The notes under the pieces were generated by a model. That model worked only from the letters and a program-made list of their open reading frames with translations. It was not told the DNA's origin and did not search any database. Made by a program: the position numbers and the translations under genes. Source: Exiguobacterium mexicanum (GTDB taxonomy: Bacteria; Bacillota; Bacilli; Exiguobacteriales; Exiguobacteriaceae). Taken from it: DNA of 64,000 nucleotides. Shown piece by piece: positions 16,811 to 25,060 of the stretch. Position 1 is the stretch's first letter; each line of letters opens with the position of its first letter. The stretch covers positions 878,501-942,500 of the forward strand of contig NZ_CP040676.1 in assembly GCF_005960665.1 (NCBI RefSeq), written 5' to 3'.

Positions 16811-19276
16811 TTAGGCGCCGTCTGCAGCTTCGGCGTCTTCTTTCTTCTTATCTTCCTCAGCCTTTTTCTCAGCCTCGGCTTTCTTTTTAGCTTCTTCTTC
16901 AGCTTTCTTCTTGTCGGCTTCAGCTTTTTTCTTCGCTTCCGCTTCAGCTTTCGCTTTAGCCTCAGCATCTGCCTTTTCTTTCGCAGCAGCGTCAGCTTCT
17001 TGTTTTTCTTCAGCCTCTTGTTTCTTCTCTTCAGCTTCTTCTTTCTTCTTCGCCTCTTCTTCGGCTTTCTTCTTGGCTTCCTCTTCCTTCTTCTTCTCTT
17101 CGACTTTCTTCTTCTCAGAGAATGAGCCAGAATCTTTGAAGTCAGCGGCAGAAACGCTAGAAGGTTGGTTGAAGCGTGCATTTGTAAATGTTTCTGGCTT
17201 GTCAGCGTACACTCGGTTCGCAATCTGCGACCAGATGCGTTGTGTCCGTTGGTAATAAGGACCGTACGGATACTTGTCTGTCATCTCGAGAGTTTGATTA
17301 TCGTAACCAGACCAGACGGCTAGTGTGACGTCTGGTGTTGAGCCGACGATATAAGAATCACGTTTCTTTTGAGTTGTCCCGGTTTTACCCATCCAATCAC
17401 CTGGGGCGTTCAAAAGTGACTTCGCGTACGTCGCTGTTCCGGACGTATAGACGTCACGCAACATGTCGACAACAAGGTAAGCGGTACGGTCGGAATAGAT
17501 GCGTTTTTTCTCCGGTTGCGCTTCGAAGATAGTTTCTCCCTGGAAGTCAATTTTGTCTACGAAATATGGGTTTACGTGTTCACCATAATTGGCTAGCATC
17601 GCGTAAGTTGAAGCCAAGTTAACTGGACTGACCTCGCCTACACCTAGCGCCATCGACGAGGCCTTACGGTTCGCTTCCGACACTTCGATCCCCATGTCTA
17701 CAAGATGTTGTGTATCTTCAAACATCTGATTTCGCTCCTCGTAGATTTTGACGGCGGGAACGTTCAACGATAGTTTGAGTGCATCTCGGACAGTGACGGG
17801 GCCGCGATACGTTTTTCCTTCATTGTTGACCGGATCTTTTCGGTTACTATAATCAAACTTGTAGAAATACTCTTCGTCAATAATCGTTGTCGCCGGTGTA
17901 ATCATCCCAGCCTCGATTGCACTTGCATAGACAAGAATCGGTTTTGCTGTCGATCCAATTTGGCGTTTCATCTGTGTGGCATGGTTGTACTCTTCAGTTT
18001 TACCGTTAATGTAACGACCACCGACGAATCCTAGGACGCGACCGGTCTTGTTTTCAAGCATGACGCCGGCTGTTTGTTCTGGATAGCTTTTCCCATCCAC
18101 ATTTTGATTTGGGCCAAAGTTATTTGCGTTTTTGGCTGGTTGTTGCATGGCTTCATGAACTTCTTTATCGAGCGTCAAGTGGATTTTATATCCGCCTTGT
18201 CGGAGTGCATTGTGAGCGCGCTTTCCATAACTAGAACGGATTTCTTTCTGTTCACTCGGTTCGAGGTCGTTCAAATTAATTCCATCTTCTTTGAGAAGGT
18301 GTGCGGTCACAATCGCTAGCGCTTCACGTTCGGCTAAATCGACGACATACGGATAGCGATCACGCGGCTTCGATTGTGTCTTCATGAAGTCTTTCGTGAT
18401 GTCGTAGTTGTACGCAGCGTCGTAATCTTCTTTCGTGATCTTTCCGGCGACGTACATCCGGTTGAGTACCGTTTTCATCCGGTTGATGGCCGGTGACACG
18501 TCCTCTTTAATGACACCGCCTTGATAATACGGTGTATATAGGAACGGGTTTTTCGGGATCCCGGCGAGGAAAGCGGCTTGTGGCAACGTCAACTTCTCAG
18601 CCGATGTATTGAAGACACCGCGAGCGGCTGCTTCAATCCCTGAGATGTTGCGTCCCATCGAGTTTCGTCCGAATGAGACGACGTTCAAGTACGCGTTCAA
18701 GATCTCATCTTTGTTCATTGCTTTCTCGAGGCGAAGGGCGAGTAAAATTTCTTTCGCTTTTCGTTCGAACGACACTTCGTTCGTCAGCATTTGGTTTTTG
18801 ATGAGCTGTTGTGTGAGCGTAGAACCGCCGGTCCGGTCTTCCGATCCGGTCGCTTCCTGTAAGATGGCACGGAGCGTCGCTTTCGGCACGACACCATCGT
18901 GTTCGTAAAACTCGACGTCCTCTGTGGCGAGTAACGCGTCGACGACGAACGGAGAGACTTTCTCGACGGCGACGGGAACGCGGACTTCATCCGTCGTATA
19001 GTTCCCGATCCGTTCACCGCTTCCAAAATAAATGTCAGAAGTCGATGAGTAGGTGTTGATTTGCGACGTCATCGTCTTATATGCGGGTGCCGGCATATCC
19101 TTGACGAGGGAAGCGAAATAACCCGCTCCGATCCCGGCGCCTAAAAATCCAATGAGAACGACCGATATAATCGTTAGGAGCAGTACGTTCCACGATACAT
19201 CGTAAAATACATTGGCATAACGGCGGGCTTTCAAGGACTTTGGTTGGTTCCATGTGTCTCGAATCTTTTGCAGCAT
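16811..19276 (-). CDS. Class A penicillin-binding protein (PBP1A/4-like) with Lys/Glu/Ala tail
   Basis: An 821-residue bifunctional peptidoglycan synthase. A cytoplasmic N-terminus and one transmembrane helix (about 29-54) lead to a GT51 glycosyltransferase domain with catalytic Glu119 in ATEDVEFYEH and GGSTLTQQLIKN (150-161). The transpeptidase domain has the STAK serine motif (about 442), LSLNVP as SxN, and KTGTT (about 630). The last 105 or so residues are almost only K, E, A and D in a long helical pattern, an extracellular tail that most family members lack or carry in a different form. It lies between acsA and tyrS; an AAGGAGG site precedes the start. Confidence 0.9.
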   Translation of the reverse strand: MLQKIRDTWNQPKSLKARRYANVFYDVSWNVLLLTIISVVLIGFLGAGIGAGYFASLVKDMPAPAYKTMTSQINTYSSTSDIYFGSGERIGNYTTDEVRVPVAVEKVSPFVVDALLATEDVEFYEHDGVVPKATLRAILQEATGSEDRTGGSTLTQQLIKNQMLTNEVSFERKAKEILLALRLEKAMNKDEILNAYLNVVSFGRNSMGRNISGIEAAARGVFNTSAEKLTLPQAAFLAGIPKNPFLYTPYYQGGVIKEDVSPAINRMKTVLNRMYVAGKITKEDYDAAYNYDITKDFMKTQSKPRDRYPYVVDLAEREALAIVTAHLLKEDGINLNDLEPSEQKEIRSSYGKRAHNALRQGGYKIHLTLDKEVHEAMQQPAKNANNFGPNQNVDGKSYPEQTAGVMLENKTGRVLGFVGGRYINGKTEEYNHATQMKRQIGSTAKPILVYASAIEAGMITPATTIIDEEYFYKFDYSNRKDPVNNEGKTYRGPVTVRDALKLSLNVPAVKIYEERNQMFEDTQHLVDMGIEVSEANRKASSMALGVGEVSPVNLASTYAMLANYGEHVNPYFVDKIDFQGETIFEAQPEKKRIYSDRTAYLVVDMLRDVYTSGTATYAKSLLNAPGDWMGKTGTTQKKRDSYIVGSTPDVTLAVWSGYDNQTLEMTDKYPYGPYYQRTQRIWSQIANRVYADKPETFTNARFNQPSSVSAADFKDSGSFSEKKKVEEKKKEEEAKKKAEEEAKKKEEAEEKKQEAEEKQEADAAAKEKADAEAKAKAEAEAKKKAEADKKKAEEEAKKKAEAEKKAEEDKKKEDAEAADGA

Positions 19277-19394
19277 GACAGCCTCCTTAATATGGTGTAA
19301 AACTATTTTTGACAGTAATATATACGATTATAGCACAAGTCCTTCCTGACCTTACCCCGAATCGACTACCGGATGCAAGTTTCCATATTCTCGG

Positions 19395-19422
19395 TTGACA
19401 ATTTGGAAATGGAACTTATAAA
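19395..19422 (+). promoter_or_regulatory. Promoter of the T-box-tyrS transcript
   Basis: TTGACA (19395-19400) and TATAAA (19417-19422) with a 16-base spacer; transcription would start near 19429, at the beginning of the T-box leader. Confidence 0.7.
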
Positions 19423-19428
19423 ATGTAA

Positions 19429-19665
19429 AGCATAGTCCATAAACAAAGATGCTACGAAGAAAGCGAAGTAGTCGACTGACCGCTTGTCCAGAAAGCTAGT
19501 GGGTGCTGTGAACTAGCCAATGTCAGCCGATGAATTACACTTTTGGAGCGTGCCGTTCGGCCGGGTCGAGACCGTTATCTCTCGCTACAAGTGGCCACAG
19601 CTGTGGCAATTAGGGTGGTACCGCGGAATCTCCGTCCCTTCTCAATATGAGAAGGGGCGTTTTTT
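19429..19665 (+). promoter_or_regulatory. T-box riboswitch, tyrosine-specific
   Basis: The T-box sequence AGGGTGGTACCGCGG is at 19612-19626, immediately before a terminator hairpin, and a long stem I region spans about 19445-19560. A TAC tyrosine codon at 19536-19538, in GAATTACAC on the 3' side of stem I, fits the specifier position. Uncharged tRNA-Tyr would bind the specifier and the T-box bulge, favour the antiterminator and allow tyrS transcription. Coupling to tyrS, 24 bases downstream, supports this. Specifier placement is inferred by eye. Confidence 0.93.
19633..19665 (+). terminator. T-box terminator hairpin
   Basis: CGTCCCTTCTC-AATAT-GAGAAGGGGCG with T6; its 5' arm follows the T-box sequence and competes with the antiterminator. 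Confidence 0.9.
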
Positions 19666-19689
19666 ATGTCAATTGAAGGAGTGGAACAG

Positions 19690-20937
19690 ATGGAATTATT
19701 GAAGGATTTAGAATTTCGAGGTCTCGTCAACCAAATGACGGACGAAGCAGGATTGAAAGAACAGCTGAACAAACCGACGACGCTTTACACCGGGTTCGAC
19801 CCGACGGCGGACTCGCTCCACATCGGGCACTTGTTGCCGATTTTAACACTCAAACGTTTCCAAGAGGCGGGGCACCATGTCATCGCGCTCGTCGGTGGGG
19901 CGACCGGCATGATCGGTGACCCGTCAGGACGTTCGGACGAGCGATCGCTCAACACGCTCGACACGGTCAAACAATTCTCGGATCGAATCAAAGATCAATT
20001 GAGCCGCTTCTTGCCGCTTGAAGGGGAGAACCCGATCTCAATCCGCAACAACTACGAGTGGACGGAAGAGTTGTCGATCATCGACTTCTTGCGCGACATC
20101 GGCAAACACTTCCCAATCAGTTACATGCTCGCCAAAGACTCGGTCGACTCGCGTTTGGAGAACGGGATCTCGTACACGGAATTCTCGTACATGCTCTTGC
20201 AATCGTTCGACTTCTTGAAGTTGTACGAAAATGAGAACTGCCGTCTTCAAGTTGGGGGCAGCGACCAGTGGGGCAACATCACGGCCGGTCTCGAACTGAT
20301 TCGTCGCTTTGGTCACTCGGAGAAGGCGTTCGGTTTGACGGTACCGCTCGTGACGAAGTCGGATGGACAAAAATTCGGTAAGACGGCCGGTGGTGCGGTC
20401 TGGCTCGACGCCGATAAGACGACACCTTACGAGTTCTACCAGTTCTGGATCAACGTCGACGACGCCGACGTCATCAAGTTCATCAAATACTTCACATTCT
20501 TGTCGCATGACGACATCTTGGCGCTTGAAAGCGAAGTGGCGTCTGCACCGGAAAAACGTGTCGCCCAACGTCGCCTCGCCGAAGAGATGACGAAACTCGT
20601 CCACGGTGAAGCAGGTCTCGAGCAAGCGCTCCGCATCACGGCGGCATTCTTCAGCGGTGATTTGAAGACGCTCAAGCCAGAAGATATGGATGCTGCATTC
20701 AAAGGCATGCCTCAGTTCGAACTTGACGGCGAACGTAACCTCGTCGATCTTCTCGTCGAAGCGAAGATTGCGCCATCAAAACGTCAAGCCCGCGAAGACG
20801 TTCAAAACGGGGCGATCTACTTGAACGGGGAGCGCGAACAAGCGCTCGATAAGACGGTGACACGTGCCGATACACTTGGTGAGTTCACGGTCATCCGCCG
20901 AGGCAAGAAAAAATACTTCGTGATCCGTCACGTCTGA
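19690..20937 (+). CDS. tyrS: Tyrosyl-tRNA synthetase
   Basis: A 415-residue class I aminoacyl-tRNA synthetase. TGFDPTADSLHIGHLLP contains the HIGH motif (about residues 44-47), GGSDQWGNI forms the tyrosine pocket, and KFGKTAGGAVW is the KMSKS-equivalent loop (about 229-233). The C-terminal 75 or so residues form an S4-like RNA-binding domain (VEAKIAPSKRQAREDVQNGA). ATG 19690 follows GAAGGAGTGG; an in-frame ATG at 19666 sits in the T-box terminator tail and is unlikely. Expression is controlled by the upstream T-box. Confidence 0.96.
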   Translation: MELLKDLEFRGLVNQMTDEAGLKEQLNKPTTLYTGFDPTADSLHIGHLLPILTLKRFQEAGHHVIALVGGATGMIGDPSGRSDERSLNTLDTVKQFSDRIKDQLSRFLPLEGENPISIRNNYEWTEELSIIDFLRDIGKHFPISYMLAKDSVDSRLENGISYTEFSYMLLQSFDFLKLYENENCRLQVGGSDQWGNITAGLELIRRFGHSEKAFGLTVPLVTKSDGQKFGKTAGGAVWLDADKTTPYEFYQFWINVDDADVIKFIKYFTFLSHDDILALESEVASAPEKRVAQRRLAEEMTKLVHGEAGLEQALRITAAFFSGDLKTLKPEDMDAAFKGMPQFELDGERNLVDLLVEAKIAPSKRQAREDVQNGAIYLNGEREQALDKTVTRADTLGEFTVIRRGKKKYFVIRHV

Positions 20938-20943
20938 TGCATT

Positions 20944-20982
20944 CGTCCATGTCCCAAATGTTGCGGACATGGACGTTTTTTT
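20944..20982 (+). terminator. tyrS terminator
   Basis: CGTCCATGTCC / GGACATGGACG 11-bp perfect stem with a 10-base loop and T7. Confidence 0.9.
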
Positions 20983-21043
20983 ATATCTCAAATTGGTTTC
21001 GGTCTGATACGATGGCAAGTATAGACGATAAGGAGGCTTTCCT

Positions 21044-21667
21044 ATGGAAATTGAAGAGTTTTTTGGCGAACAGTTCCACCAATGGCGGGAGCGGTTCCGC
21101 TACTATGAGATGGCGATCACCGAGCTTGAGAGCGACCTCGGCATCATCGACCTCGATTGGCAGACGCGGCTCGGTTACTCTCCGATCGAACATGTGAAGA
21201 CGAGGATGAAGACGTTGCCGTCAATTATAAAGAAGATGAACCAAAAAGGGCTCCCACTTGAAGTGGAAGCACTTTGGGACAATATTTACGACGTCGCCGG
21301 AGTCCGGATCGTCACGAGTTTCCGCGATGACATCTACGCTATCCTCGACCATTTGAAGAAGCGGGATGATTTACAAATCGATGAGATCAAAGACTACATC
21401 AAAGATCCAAAGCCGAGCGGTTATCGGAGCCTGCATCTCATCGTCCGGACGAAAGTCTATTTGGCGGAATGCGTCATTTGGGTGCCGGCTGAGATTCAAA
21501 TCCGCACGCTCGCCATGGACTTTTGGGCGGCGACGGAGCATAAGCTTCATTATAAATACCAGCACGTCGTCCCGGAGGCGTCGAAACTCGAGTTGATGGA
21601 AGCGGCCAAGATGGCGGACGCGCTCGATACGCAGATGGGCCGGATTCGTGAACAAATATTAAAGTAA
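21044..21667 (+). CDS. relP: Small alarmone synthetase, RelP/YwaC type
   Basis: A 207-residue protein made up of the RelA/SpoT synthetase domain alone, without the HD hydrolase or regulatory domains of full-length Rel. Recognisable blocks are YDVAGVRIVTSF, DYIKDPKPSGYRSLHLIV and EIQIRTLAMDFWAATEHKLHYK. It transfers pyrophosphate from ATP to GDP or GTP to make (p)ppGpp. The KDPKPSGYRSLHLI stretch is closer to my memory of YwaC (RelP) than YjbM (RelQ), but the subtype is uncertain. An AAGGAGGC site precedes ATG 21044. It is convergent with rpsD. Confidence 0.88.
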   Translation: MEIEEFFGEQFHQWRERFRYYEMAITELESDLGIIDLDWQTRLGYSPIEHVKTRMKTLPSIIKKMNQKGLPLEVEALWDNIYDVAGVRIVTSFRDDIYAILDHLKKRDDLQIDEIKDYIKDPKPSGYRSLHLIVRTKVYLAECVIWVPAEIQIRTLAMDFWAATEHKLHYKYQHVVPEASKLELMEAAKMADALDTQMGRIREQILK

Positions 21668-21705
21668 AAAAAAATCCCCTTTCCTGCCGAGGCAGGGAAG
21701 GGGAT
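21666..21705 (-). terminator. rpsD terminator
   Basis: GC-rich stem (ATCCCCTTTCCTGC / GCAGGGAAGGGGAT, one mismatch) followed on the minus strand by about nine Ts; it may also stop the convergent relP transcript. Confidence 0.85.
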
Positions 21706-21712
21706 AAAAGCA

Positions 21713-22312
21713 TTAACGTGAGTAGTACTCAACGATGAGTTGCTCTTTGATTTGGTCGTTCAATTCAGCACGCTCAGGAAGACGTACGAATGTACCTTCG
21801 AGCTTCTCAGCGTCGAATGTTACGTAGTCTTTTGTAGCTGGTGCTACTTCGAGAGCTTCAGCGATCGCTTTGAAGTTTTTAGACTTCTCGCGGACTGAGA
21901 TGACTTGACCTGGTTTTACACGGTAAGACGCGATGTCTACACGTGAACCGTCAACTTGGATGTGACCGTGGTTGACGAGTTGGCGCGCTCCACGACGTGT
22001 GCGAGCGAGACCCATACGGTAAACGAGGTTGTCAAGGCGTGACTCGAGCAAGAACATGAAGTTCTCACCGTGGATACCTTGCATTTTCCCTGCATCGTTG
22101 AAGATGCGACGGAATTGCTTCTCGTTGATTCCGTACATGTGACGGAGTGCTTGCTTCGCTTGAAGCTGAAGACCGTATTCAGAGATTTTACGACGACCAT
22201 TTCCGTGTTGACCTGGTGCGTAAGGACGTTTTGCTAATTCTTTACCCGTTTCGCTAAGCGAGATGCCTAAGCGACGCGAGAGTTTCCAAGCTGGACCTGT
22301 GTAACGAGCCAT
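21713..22312 (-). CDS. rpsD: 30S ribosomal protein S4
   Basis: A 199-residue ribosomal protein S4, a primary 16S rRNA binder that nucleates 30S assembly. The N-terminus [19 protein letters not shown] and the internal S4 RNA-binding domain ([35 protein letters not shown]) are diagnostic. It is monocistronic here, as in Bacillus, where S4 represses its own translation by binding its leader. A CAAGGAGGAG site precedes the start, and a long leader with a strong promoter lies upstream. Confidence 0.97.
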   Translation of the reverse strand: MARYTGPAWKLSRRLGISLSETGKELAKRPYAPGQHGNGRRKISEYGLQLQAKQALRHMYGINEKQFRRIFNDAGKMQGIHGENFMFLLESRLDNLVYRMGLARTRRGARQLVNHGHIQVDGSRVDIASYRVKPGQVISVREKSKNFKAIAEALEVAPATKDYVTFDAEKLEGTFVRLPERAELNDQIKEQLIVEYYSR

Positions 22313-22500
22313 GTTTGGACTCCTCCTTGTTGTTCATGTATTTTGCACAAAAGAACAACGGTGTCAAAGACTGGTGACGCCCCTTTCATAGGTTCAAGCA
22401 CCTTCACTTGATAGCGAAGCTACGAGATGCTCCTCCGACTCAGTCGAGGCCCGAAAGGTGGATACGTCTGTCAATGACTGCTATCGTCATTTCATGCACA
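22313..22500 (-). promoter_or_regulatory. rpsD leader, candidate S4 autoregulatory RNA
   Basis: About 188 untranslated bases lie between the promoter and rpsD. GC-rich complementary stretches occur, such as TTTCGGGCCTCGACTGAGTCGGAGG, read in part on the minus strand around 22430-22460, and a GAACAAC/GTTGTTC pair close to the start codon (22330-22365). In Bacillus the equivalent leader is bound by S4 protein to repress translation. Identity is inferred from gene context, length and pairing, not from a covariance match. Confidence 0.6.
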
Positions 22501-22506
22501 AAAATC

Positions 22507-22535
22507 AGTATACGACGAAATAATTCGCTTGTCAA
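22507..22535 (-). promoter_or_regulatory. rpsD promoter
   Basis: On the minus strand TTGACA (22535-22530), a 17-base spacer, then TATACT (22512-22507): near-consensus sigma-A, as expected for a ribosomal protein gene. Confidence 0.8.
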
Positions 22536-23018
22536 TCAGATGAAGCGAAGTAATGTCTGACAGAATTGCTCCAACCCTTGACGGTCGACATCCGAGAAGC
22601 GGTCGAACTCAGGGCTGTCGATATCGAGCACGCCGATGGTCTTACCGTCACGGACGAGCGGGACGACGATTTCCGAGTTCGAAGCCGCGTCACAAGCGAT
22701 ATGGCCCGGGAATTGATGAACGTCTGCGATGAGTTGTGTCTCTTGCGTCGAGGCGGCTGTCCCGCAGACTCCTTTGCCGAACGCGATATGGACGCAAGCC
22801 GGCAGACCTTGGAACGGTCCGAGGATAAGGGCGTCTTCGCCTTCTGTTAAATAGAAGCCGACCCAGTTGATCCGGTCGAGGAATTGGTTGAGCAACGCGC
22901 TCGCGTTTGAAAGGTTCGCGACACGGTTTGTCTCGCCTTCAAGTAGCGCGGCGAGTTGTTTGTTTAGTAGGTCGTAACCGGCGGCCAAGTCGCCAGAGTA
23001 AGTAGTCGTTTGGAACAT
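22536..23018 (-). CDS. Free methionine-(R)-sulfoxide reductase, GAF domain (YtsP)
   Basis: A 160-residue GAF-domain enzyme of the fRMsr family that reduces free methionine-R-sulfoxide with thioredoxin as reductant. INWVGFYL, then the cysteines in ACVHIAFGKGVCGTAA (resolving region) and PGHIACDAASNSEIVVPL (catalytic region), match the three-cysteine family pattern. ATG 23018 is chosen because TTAGGAGGG lies just upstream; a GTG at 23069 would add 17 residues. The stop lies inside the rpsD promoter region, so the gene reads toward rpsD. Confidence 0.88.
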   Translation of the reverse strand: MFQTTTYSGDLAAGYDLLNKQLAALLEGETNRVANLSNASALLNQFLDRINWVGFYLTEGEDALILGPFQGLPACVHIAFGKGVCGTAASTQETQLIADVHQFPGHIACDAASNSEIVVPLVRDGKTIGVLDIDSPEFDRFSDVDRQGLEQFCQTLLRFI

Positions 23019-23255
23019 GGGATTCCCTCCTAATGAATGAAAGCAAGATTGATTAGCATTATGGTACACGCATTTTTTTATTTTGTCTTCTTAAAAGATT
23101 CATGTGAAAAATAACATTCTCTCCCTAAACCGTTGGAAAACCTATGCAAATCATTGGTTCTATAATATGATTAGTATTATCTATACTCATAAAATACTTC
23201 ATTTATTCATTCAGATACATAAGTCCACGAAAGCGGCTTGGAGGTTGTGACAGAG

Positions 23256-24986
23256 ATGGATTACGGAATCTATGGAATTTTAATTGGAATCATTGTCATC
23301 GCATTAGGGGCGATGCTGGGAAGCATGCTCGTGCGAAGGAATTTTTACCAGAAAATTGATGATTTAGACATGCGCAAACAAAGCGTGCTCAGCGCCAGCG
23401 TCCCGGCCGAACTGCAGAAGTTCAAACAGTGGCCGATGGAGGGCGAGACGAAAGAAAAGTTCGAGCGTTGGCATCAGTCATGGGACGAACTCGTCAGTGT
23501 ACATACCGGGCAAATCGATGAGGCGCTCTATCATGCCGAAGAAGATTTGGACAAATATCGCTTCCTCAAAGTCAAATCGGATTTGAATGCGACGGAACAG
23601 TTGATTCAAGAGCTCGAGTCGATGGTACACGCCATGCTCGACGAGATGGATGAGTTTAATCAGCATCATTCGTCGCTCCTCGATATCGTCAAAAAAGACG
23701 AGAAAGAGCTGTACCAATTCCGGAAGACACTCGTCGCGCAAAACAGTGCGTTCGGCCCGACGTATGAACTCGTCGAATCTGAGATTGCGGCAGCGGAAGC
23801 AAAACGGACCGAGATGATCACGTTGAAGCAAGAAGGCCAAGTATCGGATGCGTACGTTGCCGGCCAAGTCTTGTCTGAGAAAGTGACGAAGATTCGTGAA
23901 CTCGTCAGTGTCATCCCTCAGTTCGTCCGCACGGTGCAGGTTGACTTGAAACAACAGCTCAACCAGTTGCGTTCGGGGCATAAAGAGATGCAAATGGACG
24001 GCTACGCGCTCGAACCGCTCGGTTTAATGGAAGAAATCGAGCAGGCGGAAGATCGCCGATCGGCTCTTATGGACCGCATCGAACAGCTCGACTTCGATCA
24101 TTTCGAGATGGACATGCAACAGCTCAGTTCGGACATCGACCAGTTGTTCGAAGCGTTCCGAACCGAAGTCGACGCGCGCCAATACGTGAAGAAAGAATTC
24201 GCGAGTGTGAAAGACCGTGACCGCCAGACGAGCGAAGTCATGGCGCGACTCCATCAAGAGATGACTCGACTCGTCAGCAACTATGAGATCAACGCTCGAG
24301 TCGGTGAAGAATTTGAACAGCTTGAACGTGAGCGGGCGACGCTCACGGCGAACGTGCTCGATATCGAACAGGCGCTCGTCGCCCAGATGATCCCGTTCAG
24401 CATGATCAAGTCGAAAGTGCAAGAAGCAAAACGGTCGCTCGACCAGTTTAGTGCCATGCATGAACGCTTCATCGAGAATACGAACTCGCTCCGTAAAGAA
24501 GAGCTCGAGGTTCGTAACAAGCTCGAGTCTTGGAAGAAAGAATTGTCGGCCCATCGCCGACTCCTTACGAAGAGCGCCATGCCGGTCGTCCCGACGGATT
24601 TGACGAGCGATATGCGCCAATTGCAAAAAGGCGTTCAATCGTTGGACGAACAGTTCGAGAAGGCGCCGTTCAATATGACGTATATCGTCGGACTCAGCCA
24701 CGACGTCGAAGAGACGATGGACAACTTCCGCGACCGGGTCAAAGCGCTCTTACGCCAAGTCACGTACGCCGAGCAGCTGCTGCAATATGCGAACCGCTAT
24801 CGCCGGCGTGACAACGAGGTCCATATCGCCTTGACGCTCGCCGAGAACAAGTTTTTACACGGAGAGTACGGCACGGCCGTCGAAATCGGTGAACGCGTCC
24901 TCGGGCGCTTCGATGAAGGCGCGGCCCGCGAGATTCGTCAGCGTGTCGAAAAAGGTTTGGAGCAACAAGAGCTATTACGAAAATAA
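23256..24986 (+). CDS. ezrA: Septation ring formation regulator EzrA
   Basis: A 576-residue membrane-anchored negative regulator of FtsZ ring assembly. One N-terminal transmembrane helix (about residues 4-24: IYGILIGIIVIALGAMLGSM) is followed by a basic stop-transfer segment and then about 540 residues of almost uninterrupted coiled coil, the spectrin-like repeats of EzrA. The length is close to Bacillus EzrA (562). ATG 23256 follows GGAGGTTGTG; a TTG at 23238 is the alternative. It stands alone with a terminator downstream. Confidence 0.93.
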   Translation: MDYGIYGILIGIIVIALGAMLGSMLVRRNFYQKIDDLDMRKQSVLSASVPAELQKFKQWPMEGETKEKFERWHQSWDELVSVHTGQIDEALYHAEEDLDKYRFLKVKSDLNATEQLIQELESMVHAMLDEMDEFNQHHSSLLDIVKKDEKELYQFRKTLVAQNSAFGPTYELVESEIAAAEAKRTEMITLKQEGQVSDAYVAGQVLSEKVTKIRELVSVIPQFVRTVQVDLKQQLNQLRSGHKEMQMDGYALEPLGLMEEIEQAEDRRSALMDRIEQLDFDHFEMDMQQLSSDIDQLFEAFRTEVDARQYVKKEFASVKDRDRQTSEVMARLHQEMTRLVSNYEINARVGEEFEQLERERATLTANVLDIEQALVAQMIPFSMIKSKVQEAKRSLDQFSAMHERFIENTNSLRKEELEVRNKLESWKKELSAHRRLLTKSAMPVVPTDLTSDMRQLQKGVQSLDEQFEKAPFNMTYIVGLSHDVEETMDNFRDRVKALLRQVTYAEQLLQYANRYRRRDNEVHIALTLAENKFLHGEYGTAVEIGERVLGRFDEGAAREIRQRVEKGLEQQELLRK

Positions 24987-24996
24987 TGATGCATGA

Positions 24997-25038
24997 AGAT
25001 TGACGTAAACGGGAATTAACGTAGACGTCAATCTTTTT
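24997..25038 (+). terminator. ezrA terminator
   Basis: AGATTGACGT / ACGTCAATCT 10-bp perfect stem with a 17-base loop followed by T6. Confidence 0.85.
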
Positions 25039-25060
25039 TGAATCGAGGAGGAATTTTGTG

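Noticed and set aside
16840-17120. Purine-rich biased tract that looked like a repeat array or frameshifted region
   Set aside because: It reads in frame as the Lys/Glu/Ala tail of the PBP and has no constant repeat unit or spacers.
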